From NCBI RefSeq assembly GCF_000384315.1, contig NZ_ARVW01000001.1, forward strand, positions 6,927,001-6,991,000: a DNA stretch of 64,000 bases, written 5' to 3'. Position numbers and translations under genes: made by a program. Source of the DNA: Amycolatopsis nigrescens CSC17Ta-90. GTDB lineage: Bacteria; Actinomycetota; Actinomycetes; Mycobacteriales; Pseudonocardiaceae. The notes beneath the pieces were generated by a model. The model was not told the DNA's origin and ran no database searches. It saw nothing but the letters and a program-made list of their open reading frames with translations. Below, in pieces: positions 17,986 to 26,770 of the stretch (position 1 is its first letter; every line of letters begins with the position of its first letter).

Positions 17986-18105
17986 CGGCCTTCCTCCTCG
18001 GGCAGGGACGCGGCCCGCGCTCCGCTGCGCGAAAACCGCCTGCTCACAGCTAACGGCGACTTTTGCGCAGAGTCAACAAAAGAGGAAAGGAAGCTGGGGA
18101 AAGTG

Positions 18106-18555
18106 TCAGAAATCTGGCGAGACCTGGGGTGAGCCCGCCAGCGGTGTGGTGTCGAGGTACTTGACCTCGTAGACGCGCTCGGTGAACTTCCAGCCGTCCG
18201 CGGTGCGCTGGTAGCGGTCGTGGAACAGGGCATAGTTGACAATGCACCTGCCGTCGCGCTGGCGCCCGATCTCGTAGATGTAGTCGCGGCCGGACGCGGT
18301 GTCGCCCTCGAGCTGGATCACGCCCGGATGGCTGTTCTGCACGAAGTACTCCCAGTGGTCGCCCAGCCGCTGGAACCCGGCGCGGATCTCCTCGCGGCCG
18401 GTGAACTCGACGTTGACGTCGGGCATCCGCCACACCGCGTCCTGCGTGAACAGCGACGCGAGGCGGTCGTAGTCGCCCATGTTGGCCGCGTCGGCGTGTT
18501 CGCCGTGCAGTGCCCCGATTTCGACGCGGTCGGCGATGGCCTGCAGATCGCTCAT
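18106..18555 (-). CDS. SnoaL-like NTF2-fold protein
   Basis: A 149-aa protein of the nuclear-transport-factor-2-like (SnoaL_4) family: helix IADRVEIGALHGEHADAANMGDYDRLASLFTQDAVWRMPD, then EFTGREEIRAGFQRLG, HPGVIQLEGDTASGRDYIYEIGR and a C-terminal YQRTADGWKFTERVYEVKYLDT. Members include cyclases, isomerases and dehydratases, with an active site formed inside the cone. It lies 120 bp upstream of the secreted multidomain gene on the same strand. AGAAGGG precedes ATG 18555. Reaction unknown. Confidence 0.85.
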   Translation of the reverse strand: MSDLQAIADRVEIGALHGEHADAANMGDYDRLASLFTQDAVWRMPDVNVEFTGREEIRAGFQRLGDHWEYFVQNSHPGVIQLEGDTASGRDYIYEIGRQRDGRCIVNYALFHDRYQRTADGWKFTERVYEVKYLDTTPLAGSPQVSPDF

Positions 18556-18735
18556 CGGCTTTCCCTTCTGCCACGCGAACCCCGGTGGGTTCGTCTCAGC
18601 AGTACGACGGCGCAGCCGCTGGGAATGTCAGGTGTCGACGACCTCGCCGGTACTGGCACCCATCCGTGGCCGCGGTCACACCGAATGCCGGGGGATGAGT
18701 TCACCTGGCATTTCGCGAACGAAGAGGAGCACACA

Positions 18736-19359
18736 GTGTTCGGCAAGAACTTTGCGGCGAAGATGATCAATCGGAGTGCGGAGAACGAGTCCGACCGCCG
18801 TGGCCGCGGTGGAGGTGAGTGACGGTGCGGTTCGTGACGAAGACGGCCCGCCAGTACGCCCAGGAGATCGCCTCCGACGAGCGTCAGCACGTGGAGTTCC
18901 TGCGCACCGCGCTGGGCTCGGCCGCGGTCAGCCAGCCCGCGATCGATCTGCGGGCCAGTTTCACCGCGGCCGCGCAGGCCGCCGGTCTGGTGAAACCCGG
19001 GCACACCTTCGACGCCTTCGGTGGAGGCGTATCACGCCGCCAATATCCGCAGCGCGATCTTCGAACGGCAGACCGGGCTGCTGGGCACCGGGCTGCTCGG
19101 CCGCGACCTGAAGGAGGCCACCGTCAAGCTGTCCAAGGCGCGCGACAGCCTGGACGGCTCCACCGATCTGGACCAGGGCGTGGTCGACAGCAGGCGCCAG
19201 GCCAACATCGTGCCCACCGACGGCAACGGCATCGCCTACAGCCGCAGCACCGGCCAGGTCCTCAACATCGTCTACCTGACCGGCAAACAGGCCACGTCGG
19301 GCGGCTTCTTCCCCAAGGGCGTCAACGGCGAGATCAACACCAGCGCCGCCAACGCCTGA
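18736..19359 (+). pseudogene. Ferritin-like desiccation-related protein (PCC13-62 type), decayed
   Basis: Three recognisable pieces of one gene lie in different frames. Piece 1 (from GTG 18736, after GAAGAGGAG) is the N-terminal FGKNFAAKMINRSAEN...DRR signature. Piece 2 (about 18827-19020) carries the ferritin-like helix ARQYAQEIASDERQHVEFLRTALGSAAV. Piece 3 (19021-19359) is the C-terminal VEAYHAANIRSAIF...DSLDGSTDLDQG...ANIVPTDGNGIAYSRSTGQVLNIVYL. The signal/early-helix part and the central helix are missing between the pieces, and piece 3 is in another frame. The word GGTGGAGG occurs near both junctions (18808-18815 and 19020-19027). Intact homologues are secreted ferritin-like proteins of about 300 aa. 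Confidence 0.75.
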
Positions 19360-19387
19360 GCGGGAACCGCGCTAGGGCAGACACGCG

Positions 19388-20644
19388 CTAGAAGGGTGGT
19401 GGGTCGTCGGCGGTTTTCGGTGGTGGTGGGTCGAGAAGTGGCTCCGGTCTGGTGGTGTAGGTGCGGCCGGTGGGGGTGGTGACCGTTAAATCGGCCGTGT
19501 CGGGATCGAACTCGAATTGCCAGCCCGGCTCATCCTTCAACCGGTGGTGGTGACGGCACAGGCAACACAGGTTGTGCTCACAGGTGGCCCCGTTTTCCGA
19601 CCACGCCGTGCAATGGTCCGCGTCGCAGCGTTGCGCGGGCCGATTGCAGCCCGGTGCGCGGCAGGTGCGATCACGGACCCGGACCAACTCGGCCAGATCG
19701 GCTGGTGGCCGGTACCGCTTGCGGCCGAGATCCCGGACAGTGCCCGATACCGGATCGGTCAACACCTTCCGCCACACCGAACCCGGCTGGTTCATGAGCT
19801 GACGACCCACCTCCCCCGGAATCGGACCATGACCGACCAGCTCGCAGCCGTCATCACGGATACCCAACGCGGTGTCGAGCGGGATATGGATGAACACCTG
19901 AGCGGCCAAGCCCTCCCAGCCCTTGCCGAGCAGCAACTCCGCCAACACATCAGCCCGCAACTGATCCATCGTGCGAACCTCATCGCCACCGCGAAGCTTG
20001 CGGGCCAGCATGTCGATCCGGGCATAGACGGCGGTCGCGATCTCAGCCGGGAGATACGCCCACAACGACGCCATCGCATCCGGCTCATGATGCAACTCGA
20101 CACGGCGCTGCTTGCGCCGAGCCTCCGCCCGCGCCCGCTGCCCTTCCGGATCGAGACTCGCCACCACGCGAGTGACCGTTTTCCGCCAGTTGCTCGGATT
20201 CTTCTCGCCGATCCGATCGGCCAGGATTTCATCGGCCTGACGGGCCAGTTCGTCCGACAATACCGCTACGCCATCAAAGGCTTGACGGGCTTTCTCGATA
20301 TCCAGCTCGCCTTCGACCATCGCCGCCAAGAGGCACGGCATCCGCGACACCAGCGCATCGGCCAACGCGACCCGGGTCGCGGTCGTGTCACGGGACAACC
20401 GCAACTCCGGCGCCAACTCATCGGCCACCCACCGCGCCCCACCGCGGGCCCGGCTGACCTGCGCGATCGCCCGTGCCTGGATCGCCTGCGCACGGCAGAT
20501 CACCCGCCGCGCGGAGATCACCACGCCCACCGCCTGGGACGGGTCGAGGTGCTCGATCGTCGACTCACGCAAACCGAACAACCACTCCGGCGAAAGCGCA
20601 CCAAAATCAACCTTCGGGGCCATCCGCAAAAGAACACAGGACAC
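19388..20644 (-). CDS. DUF222 / HNH endonuclease (13E12-repeat family)
   Basis: A 418-aa protein typical of the large actinobacterial 13E12 family: N-terminal DUF222 (VGVVISARRVICRAQAIQARAIAQV... through the central helical region) and a C-terminal HNH nuclease with CRAPGCNRPAQRCDADHCTAW and CCLCRHHHRLKDE, containing paired zinc cysteines and the catalytic His. These genes are multicopy and move within genomes, but no mobile partner is seen here. The GTG at 20644 is chosen because GGAGG ends 6 nt before it; the frame is open further upstream without similarity. Confidence 0.92.
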   Translation of the reverse strand: MSCVLLRMAPKVDFGALSPEWLFGLRESTIEHLDPSQAVGVVISARRVICRAQAIQARAIAQVSRARGGARWVADELAPELRLSRDTTATRVALADALVSRMPCLLAAMVEGELDIEKARQAFDGVAVLSDELARQADEILADRIGEKNPSNWRKTVTRVVASLDPEGQRARAEARRKQRRVELHHEPDAMASLWAYLPAEIATAVYARIDMLARKLRGGDEVRTMDQLRADVLAELLLGKGWEGLAAQVFIHIPLDTALGIRDDGCELVGHGPIPGEVGRQLMNQPGSVWRKVLTDPVSGTVRDLGRKRYRPPADLAELVRVRDRTCRAPGCNRPAQRCDADHCTAWSENGATCEHNLCCLCRHHHRLKDEPGWQFEFDPDTADLTVTTPTGRTYTTRPEPLLDPPPPKTADDPPPF

Positions 20645-20944
20645 CAGAACCTCCTCAGTTCTGAATACCCCTCCACAATACCGCCGCCCCCCGACAGAAA
20701 ACGCCAGATGCCAAACACGAAAGAGGGAACAAATCATACCCGCCAAGAGCGACAGGATCCGCCAGACAGGGACTAGGCTGCGTTTTCATCACGAGGCGAG
20801 CCATTTCGTCACGCGTCCCGCGAGCGGAGGCCGACTGCGCGGCGGCGACGAGACCCGGTGCCGCGACGAGCCCACGCGGCGTGTGGTTGATCAGTTCCTG
20901 ATCGGTCCGGGCATTGCAACAGGTGCAGTAGATACTCGTGCGCG

Positions 20945-21040
20945 CTAGTGCAGCCGGCTGATCTTCTCCTCGATCAGAACGGCGTTGCGCCGCACAGTCG
21001 CGGCCGCCGCCTGGCCGATCGAGACGCCGAGTGGATCCAT
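20945..21040 (-). CDS. Possible 31-aa small ORF
   Basis: ATG 21040 to TAG 20945 encodes 31 residues with an Ala-rich helix and an amphipathic end (VRRNAVLIEEKISRLH). It could be the remnant N-terminus of a lost gene or chance. No Shine-Dalgarno is convincing. Listed because the C-terminal helix is protein-like; function unknown. Confidence 0.2.
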   Translation of the reverse strand: MDPLGVSIGQAAAATVRRNAVLIEEKISRLH

Positions 21041-21077
21041 TTGACCTCAAGTCGCCTTGAAGAACCAGGATCTGAGC

Positions 21078-21096
21078 TGAGGTTAGGCACGCCTTG
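21078..21096. promoter_or_regulatory. Iron-box-like site (IdeR/DmdR family)
   Basis: TGAGGTTAGGCACGCCTTG matches 13 of 19 positions of the actinobacterial iron-box consensus TTAGGTTAGGCTAACCTAA, including the core AGGTTAGGC. It ends 21 bp before the start codon of the ABC exporter operon, the expected position for iron-dependent repression. The match count was made by eye and the regulator is inferred. Confidence 0.5.
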
Positions 21097-21117
21097 GCAT
21101 CAGGAGGGGTCAGACAC

Positions 21118-22905
21118 ATGAGCACCACAACAGGCACACCCGCGGACGCTGATCAGGCGGCCGGACTCGCGAAGGCCGGGGCACTGGCGCGCCTGCTCGC
21201 TCCGATCCGGACCCACCTGGTGGTCTGCGCGATCCTCTCGACCCTGAGCGCGGCGGCGGGGATCGTGCCCTACATCGCCGTCGCCGAGATCGCGCGGGCC
21301 CTGCTCGACGCCCCCGGCAACGCCGCGGCGGCGTCCGCGACCGTCTGGACCTGGGTCGGCATCGGTGCCGCGGGCGCCGGCGGGTGGCTGCTGCTGTTCG
21401 TGCAGTCCTCTCGAATAGGGCACTACGCGGACGCGGCGATCCTGCACGATCTGCGCACGCGGATCGTGCGCCACCTCGGTGCGCTGCCGCTGGGCTGGTT
21501 TCGCGCCGCGGGCTCTGGCCGGGTCAAGAGGGCGATGACGGGCGACCTGGAGGAGATGCACGAGGTCATCGCGCACGCACTGGGGCAGCTGACCGGGGCG
21601 GTCACGGTGATGGTCGTCGGGGCGGGCTATCTGGTCTTCGTCGACGTCCCGATGGCGCTGATCGCGCTGGGCGTACTGGGCCTGATGGGGGTCTTCTACC
21701 GCGTCTCGATGCGGTCCATGACGACCCACATGAACCGGCTGGTCGCCGCCGACGCGCGGATCAGCGCCGCCAGCGTGGAGTACGCCGACGGAATCCAGGT
21801 GGTCAAGACGTTCGGCACCGGCGGCCGCGTGCTGCGCCGCTTCGACGACGCCGTGGACGAGCACACCCGGGCGTTCGCGGCGTGGGTCGCCGAGGTGCGC
21901 TACAGCTCGGCGGCGTCGCGGCTGCTCGGTTCGGAGATGGCCGTGCTCGCCGTGGTGACGGCCGCGGGGCTGGCCTTCGTCGCCCGCGGGTCGCTCGCCG
22001 TCGCCGATCTTGTCGCGTTCCTGGTCGTGGCGATCGGGCTGCCGAACTCGATCCTCCCGGCCGTGACCGCATCCCAGGGGGTGCGCAAGGGCCGGATGGG
22101 CGCGGCCAACATCGAGCGGCTGCTGTCCCGTTCGCCGCTGCCCGAGCCCGAAAGCCCGCAGACACCGGGTGGTCACGGCGTCGAGTTCGACCACGTCTCG
22201 TTCTCCTACCACGGCTCGAACAACGCGGTCGATGGGGTCAGCGCGGTCTGTCCACCTGGGACGGTGACCGCGATCGTCGGGCCGTCGGGTGCCGGCAAGA
22301 CGACGCTCGCGAGCTTGCTGCCGCGCTTCTACGACGTGTCGGGCGGCGCGATCCGGATCGGCGGTGCCGACGTGCGCTCGATCGGCTCGTCGCGGCTGCT
22401 TGCGTTGATGTCGTTGGTGTTTCAGGATGTCGCGCTGCTGCGGGACAGCGTGGCGGAGAACATCCGCATCGGCAGGCCCGAAGCCACCGACGAGGAGGTC
22501 CGCCAGGCGGCAGCGGCCGCGCACATCCACGACGTGATCGAGCGGCTGCCCGATGGGTACGAAACGCTGCTCGACGCGGGCGGCGGCAGCCTGTCCGGCG
22601 GTGAGCGCCAGCGGCTGACCATCGCGCGGGCGATCCTGTCCGGGGCGCCGATCGTGGTACTGGACGAGGCGACGGCCGCGCTGGATGCCGACAGCGAGGC
22701 GGCGGTTCAGGACGCGCTGGCCACCCTGGCGGTCGGCAAGACGGTGCTGGTGATCGCGCACCGGCTGCACACCATCGCCGGCGCCGACCAGATCCTCGTG
22801 CTCGACAACGGACGACTGGTCGAGCGAGGCGGCCACGACGAACTGCTCGCGCGAAACGGGCTCTACGCCCGGATGTGGGCCGCACAGGAAGGGGTGCTGG
22901 CATGA
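21118..22905 (+). CDS. ABC transporter, fused permease-ATPase (IrtA/YbtP-like half)
   Basis: A 595-aa type IV ABC half-transporter. Six membrane helices occupy about residues 30-320 and are followed by the nucleotide-binding domain with Walker A GPSGAGKTT, Q-loop VFQDVALL, signature LSGGERQR, Walker B IVVLDEA and H-loop IAHR. With the next gene, which overlaps by ATGA, it forms a heterodimer like the siderophore transporters IrtAB and YbtPQ. An iron-box-like site upstream supports an iron role. AGGAGGGG precedes ATG 21118. No siderophore synthesis genes are in the window. Confidence 0.85.
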   Translation: MSTTTGTPADADQAAGLAKAGALARLLAPIRTHLVVCAILSTLSAAAGIVPYIAVAEIARALLDAPGNAAAASATVWTWVGIGAAGAGGWLLLFVQSSRIGHYADAAILHDLRTRIVRHLGALPLGWFRAAGSGRVKRAMTGDLEEMHEVIAHALGQLTGAVTVMVVGAGYLVFVDVPMALIALGVLGLMGVFYRVSMRSMTTHMNRLVAADARISAASVEYADGIQVVKTFGTGGRVLRRFDDAVDEHTRAFAAWVAEVRYSSAASRLLGSEMAVLAVVTAAGLAFVARGSLAVADLVAFLVVAIGLPNSILPAVTASQGVRKGRMGAANIERLLSRSPLPEPESPQTPGGHGVEFDHVSFSYHGSNNAVDGVSAVCPPGTVTAIVGPSGAGKTTLASLLPRFYDVSGGAIRIGGADVRSIGSSRLLALMSLVFQDVALLRDSVAENIRIGRPEATDEEVRQAAAAAHIHDVIERLPDGYETLLDAGGGSLSGGERQRLTIARAILSGAPIVVLDEATAALDADSEAAVQDALATLAVGKTVLVIAHRLHTIAGADQILVLDNGRLVERGGHDELLARNGLYARMWAAQEGVLA

Positions 22906-24650
22906 TCCGCCGGATGTACCGGCTGTGGCCGGAACCGAGGCTGCTGGCCCGTTTGTGGTTGCTCACCGCGGCGCAGGCCGTCCTGCAAGGGCTGCTGCTC
23001 GGCCTGCTCGTCCCGATCCTGCACGCCGTCGTGCGACCCGAGCCCGACGTCGCCGCGGCCACGCCGTGGCTCGTGCTCGGCGCGGCCGGCGCGCTCGGGT
23101 ACGCGGTGCTGAGCATCGTCTCCACCCCGGTGGGCTTCAAGGCGGCGGGCGCACTCGCGGCGCAGCTGCGGCGGCGGTTGATGCGCCATGTGAGCACGCT
23201 GCCGCTGGGGTGGTTCACCGCCGAGCACAAGGCGCGGCTCGCGCGGGGAGTGACCGCGGACGTTGGCGACGCTGCGCAACTTGCCGTGACGGTCGCCGGG
23301 CCCGCGATCACCTCGACGCTGCTGCCCGCGACGGTCGTCGCCGTGACGTTCGCGGTGGACTGGCGGATGGCGCTGCTGTTGTGCGCGATCGCGCTGGTCG
23401 CGCTGTGGGCGCTGCGGCGGGCCGCGCGGATCGCCGAGCTCGCCGAGATCGAGCTGGAGCGGGCGTCGGCAGGGGTCGCCGGCAGGGCGATCGAGCTCGG
23501 CCAGGCCCAGCCGGTCCTGCGTGCCGCCGGTCATGCCGACGGCACGCCTCGGATGCGTGCCGCGCTCGTGGACCACCGCGAGACCTACCGCGACGGCATG
23601 CGCCGCGCGCGGCGGCCGTTCTTCGGCTACACCGCCGTGATCGTGGGCGGATTCGTCGCGGTGCTCACGCTGGCCGCCGGCCTCGCGCTCAGCGAGCGCA
23701 TCGGGGTCGCCGAGGTGATCGCGCTGCTCGTGCTGGCCGCCCGTTTCCTGGAGCCGCTCGGCAACCTCATCGACCTCATCGGCGCCCTGCGCGCGATGAC
23801 GAACAAGATCGCGCGCATCGAAGGGCTGCTGGCCACTCCCGCGCTGCCGGTGCCGGCCGACCCGGTGCGCGAGATCGGCGAGGCCGACGTCGAGTTCTCG
23901 AACGTCAGCTTCACCTACCCGGGCGGTGACGCTCCCGCGCTGAGCGGTGTGTCGCTGCACTGCCGTCCGGGCACCACCACCGCGCTGGTCGGCCCGTCGG
24001 GCTCCGGGAAGACGACGGTGACTCGGCTGATCGCACGGTTCTTCGACGTGGACTCGGGAGGGGTGCGCGTCGGCGGCGTCGACGTTCGCGAACTCGAGCT
24101 GGGCATCCTGCTCGACGAGATCGCCATCGTCTTCCAGGACGTCTACCTGTTCGACGACACTATCGAGAACAACCTGCGCCTGGCGCACCCGGAGGCGACC
24201 TGGGACGAGCTCGGGGAAGCGGCCGGCGCGGCGCGGCTGGACGAGGTGATCGAGCGCCTGCCCGACGGTTGGCGCACCCACGTGGGCGAGGCCGGCGCCC
24301 AGTTGTCGGGCGGTGAGCGCCAGCGCGTCGCGATCGCACGGGCCATCCTCAAGCGGGCCCGCATCGTGCTCGTCGACGAGGCAAGCTCCGCGCTCGATCC
24401 CGAGAACGAAGCCGCGGTCACGCAGGCCATCGCCAACCTCGGCGACGACCCCGGCCGCACGGTGATCGTGATCGCGCACCGGCCCGCCACCCTGGCCGCG
24501 GCGGATCACGTGATCTCGCTCGACGGCGGCCAAGTCGTCGAGTCCGGCACGCCCGCGGAACTGCTGCAAACGGGTGGGACTTTTGCTCGCCTCAACCGTC
24601 AGTACGAACGGGCACGACACTGGCGCATTGCCAACTCCGCTCGCGGGTGA
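22902..24650 (+). CDS. ABC transporter, fused permease-ATPase (IrtB/YbtQ-like half)
   Basis: A 582-aa partner half-transporter. It has a six-helix membrane domain (LTAAQAVLQGLLLGLLVPIL onward) and an ATPase domain with GPSGSGKTT, VFQDVYLFDDTIENN, LSGGERQRVAIAR, IVLVDEASSALD and IAHRPATL. Start ATG overlaps the stop of the first half (22902-22905), which indicates co-translation and a heterodimer. By analogy with IrtB/YbtQ it would help import a ferric siderophore or release its iron; the substrate is inferred. Confidence 0.85.
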   Translation: MIRRMYRLWPEPRLLARLWLLTAAQAVLQGLLLGLLVPILHAVVRPEPDVAAATPWLVLGAAGALGYAVLSIVSTPVGFKAAGALAAQLRRRLMRHVSTLPLGWFTAEHKARLARGVTADVGDAAQLAVTVAGPAITSTLLPATVVAVTFAVDWRMALLLCAIALVALWALRRAARIAELAEIELERASAGVAGRAIELGQAQPVLRAAGHADGTPRMRAALVDHRETYRDGMRRARRPFFGYTAVIVGGFVAVLTLAAGLALSERIGVAEVIALLVLAARFLEPLGNLIDLIGALRAMTNKIARIEGLLATPALPVPADPVREIGEADVEFSNVSFTYPGGDAPALSGVSLHCRPGTTTALVGPSGSGKTTVTRLIARFFDVDSGGVRVGGVDVRELELGILLDEIAIVFQDVYLFDDTIENNLRLAHPEATWDELGEAAGAARLDEVIERLPDGWRTHVGEAGAQLSGGERQRVAIARAILKRARIVLVDEASSALDPENEAAVTQAIANLGDDPGRTVIVIAHRPATLAAADHVISLDGGQVVESGTPAELLQTGGTFARLNRQYERARHWRIANSARG

Positions 24651-24737
24651 AAATTTGTTTCGACGCTTCTCAAAGACTCGCTCATGGGGTAGGAAAGACA
24701 ACTTCCGGCAGACCCCGAGCGAGCACGAGGAGCGGAT

Positions 24738-25799
24738 TTGTCCGCCGACGATCCTGTGGAAGACGTTTCCAGACAGCGAAAACCCGCACGAAAATTTCCC
24801 TGGACGTGGACAAGATTCACCGCCTTGATCGCGGTCGTGGTGCTGGCCATCGCGGTGATCTTCATCAGTTTGTGGTGGCAGCAGAAGCCGTCGGTGGACG
24901 ATCTCATGGAACAGGCCCACCTCAAGGGAAAATCCGAACTCGTCATCGGCGTGATGGACGATGTCCCCGGCGCCGCGGTTCGCGATCCGACCGATCGGTA
25001 TGTCGGGTTCGAAATCGAAATCGGCTATCTCGTCGCCGCGGACCTCGGTTTCCGCCCGCACGAGACCCGGTTCCTAACCGTGGAGAACGAGGACCGCAAT
25101 CGGATGCAGGCCAGGGATGGAGACCGGCACACGATCGTCGATCTGGTCATCGCCGTGTACAGCATCACCGAAGAGCGGGAACGCGACGACAGGGTGAGTT
25201 TCTCCGCCTCGTACCTGGACACCGAACAAAGCGTGCTCACGCTGCGGGAACATCCGCCGGTCCAGGACCTCACCGAGCTCAGGGACAAGCCGGTGTGCAC
25301 GCTGAACACGTCGACGTCCAAGAATCCGCTGCAAGAAGCACGCGCCGAGGTGATCAACAAGAGCAAGATCAGCGACTGCCTACCCGGCCTGCACAGCGGG
25401 GAATACGAAGCGGTCAGCACCGATGCCGCCATTCTGGCCGGCTTCGTCGCCAAGGAGCCGGACCGGCTCCGCCTGCACGACATCGGGCTGTCGGCGGTCG
25501 AGTCGTACGGGATCAACACCGGCGGCAATGAGCCGTTGCTTCAACTGGTCAACCATTCCCTATACGGGTCCCGCAACGATCCGGAGGACAAACGCTGGGA
25601 AGACGCCTACGACAAGCACCTTCGCCCGCTGGAGGCGGCCGGTCTACCGCAGCCGGTGGCCATTGACAGACAGCCCGACGTGGATGAGGTGGAGGTTCGC
25701 CAATGGCCGTGGGAGAGGCTGCCCGGCATGATCCTGATGCTGGCCGCGATGGACGGACGGTGCCGGGTGCGGAGGCGCGTGGTTTCCAATGGGCCTTAG
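24738..25799 (+). CDS. Membrane-tethered substrate-binding protein (SBP_bac_3-like)
   Basis: A 353-aa protein starting at TTG 24738 after GAGGAGC. A basic cytoplasmic tail (about 1-26) and one membrane helix (27-47) are followed by an extracellular type 2 periplasmic-binding domain: KSELVIGVMDDVPGAAVR, YVGFEIEIGYLVAADLGF, VDLVIAVYSITEERERDDRVSFSASY, and GLSAVESYGINT near the end of the fold. There is no lipobox; anchoring is by the helix. No permease or ATPase lies beside it, so it may sense amino acids and not transport them. Its 3' end overlaps the next membrane gene by 97 bp. Confidence 0.75.
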   Translation: MSADDPVEDVSRQRKPARKFPWTWTRFTALIAVVVLAIAVIFISLWWQQKPSVDDLMEQAHLKGKSELVIGVMDDVPGAAVRDPTDRYVGFEIEIGYLVAADLGFRPHETRFLTVENEDRNRMQARDGDRHTIVDLVIAVYSITEERERDDRVSFSASYLDTEQSVLTLREHPPVQDLTELRDKPVCTLNTSTSKNPLQEARAEVINKSKISDCLPGLHSGEYEAVSTDAAILAGFVAKEPDRLRLHDIGLSAVESYGINTGGNEPLLQLVNHSLYGSRNDPEDKRWEDAYDKHLRPLEAAGLPQPVAIDRQPDVDEVEVRQWPWERLPGMILMLAAMDGRCRVRRRVVSNGP

Positions 25800-26770
25800 C
25801 GCTCCTGCCCGCGTTCCCGATCGTGCTGCTGGTCCTGCGGCTGTGGCATCTCAGCCGGCAAGACCTGCACACCATGCTGCTGCTGGTGCAGAACGTGGGC
25901 CCGCTCGATCTGGTCAGCTCGCTGGTGATCACCCTGATGTGGGTGCCGCCGGCGTTCCTGCTCGCCGGGCAGATGCTGGGCCTGCTCTACATCGTGAGCG
26001 CCGCCGACCGGCGGGACTCGTGGCTATCGAAGACCACCGACCGGACCCGGGACTGGGTGCTCGCGGTGACCGCGATGTGGGCGGCGATCGCCTGGGAACT
26101 GCGGTTCCTGCCGGCACTGCTGATGTTGACCCTGGCGATCGTGGGGCTGACCGTGCGGCGGCGCCATCCAGGGCGGCCACGGCTGATCCGGGCGGTGTGC
26201 GTCGTGCTCCCGCTGGTGGCCGCGGCCGCCGAATACGCCTGGTTCGGCCCGGCGATCGTGCAGGCCGTGTCCGACGGGGAAACCGTGCTGGTCCTGCTCC
26301 TGCTGCTGCCACCGATCCTGGCACCGCTGCTCACCGGCCCGATTCCGGCGAGGGTGGCCAGGGCGGCCACCCACGCGCCTGCCGCGGGCGCCGCACTGCT
26401 GGCGCCGTTTCTGCTGCTCGCGCTCTTCCTTCGGGCGCCGGTGCTGCCCTCGGTGGCACTCGAACTCACCACCGAACCAGGCAGGCCCGCGCAGATCGTG
26501 CTCGGGAACGTGGTCAGCGTGGACGACACGATGACCACGCTGCTGGATGACCACGGCGCGGTCCGGTTCGTGGCGAATCGGGATGTGGCGTCGAAGGCCC
26601 TGTGCCAGGGCAGCGAACGGGTGCCCAGCAGCGCGGTGTCGGCGCACCGGTGGCAGGTGGAGGAGTCGGCGCTGGAATGGCTGCTGCCCTCGGCGGAGCC
26701 GGCGAGCGGGAATGACTCCCGCTGCGCCGGCCGTCCACTGCTACCGTCCGCCCGGTTGGGTGACTCCTAA
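25703..26770 (+). CDS. Polytopic membrane protein of unknown function
   Basis: A 355-aa protein with about six to eight hydrophobic helices (for example LALLPAFPIVLLVLRLW, LVLLLLLPPILAPLLTG, LLAPFLLLALFLRAPVLP) and a C-terminal soluble domain of about 110 aa containing DDHGAVRFVANRDVASKALC. ATG 25703 has GGAGG at good spacing but lies inside the 3' end of the binding-protein gene, an unusually long overlap; GTG 25760 is the alternative. The coupling suggests that the two proteins work together. No family recognised. Confidence 0.6.
   Translation: MAVGEAARHDPDAGRDGRTVPGAEARGFQWALALLPAFPIVLLVLRLWHLSRQDLHTMLLLVQNVGPLDLVSSLVITLMWVPPAFLLAGQMLGLLYIVSAADRRDSWLSKTTDRTRDWVLAVTAMWAAIAWELRFLPALLMLTLAIVGLTVRRRHPGRPRLIRAVCVVLPLVAAAAEYAWFGPAIVQAVSDGETVLVLLLLLPPILAPLLTGPIPARVARAATHAPAAGAALLAPFLLLALFLRAPVLPSVALELTTEPGRPAQIVLGNVVSVDDTMTTLLDDHGAVRFVANRDVASKALCQGSERVPSSAVSAHRWQVEESALEWLLPSAEPASGNDSRCAGRPLLPSARLGDS

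Larger units (their letters stand above)
20645..21117. other. Gene-poor stretch, 473 bp
   Basis: Between the DUF222/HNH gene and the ABC exporter pair. It holds one possible 31-codon minus-strand ORF (20945-21040), an inverted repeat TCAAG-N4-CTTGA (21047-21060) preceded by TTGACC (21041-21046), and an iron-box-like 19-mer (21078-21096). A long minus-strand frame crosses it but is rich in Cys/Arg and resembles no protein. Confidence 0.5.

Noticed and set aside
19388..20644. HNH protein as part of an insertion element or intein
   Set aside because: It is a full-length DUF222/HNH 13E12-family gene with its own ribosome-binding site; no terminal repeats or transposase nearby.
20655..21137. A 160-codon minus-strand frame between the HNH and ABC genes
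   Set aside because: Cys/Arg-rich without any fold-like pattern, overlaps the HNH gene start and the iron box, and has no ribosome-binding site.
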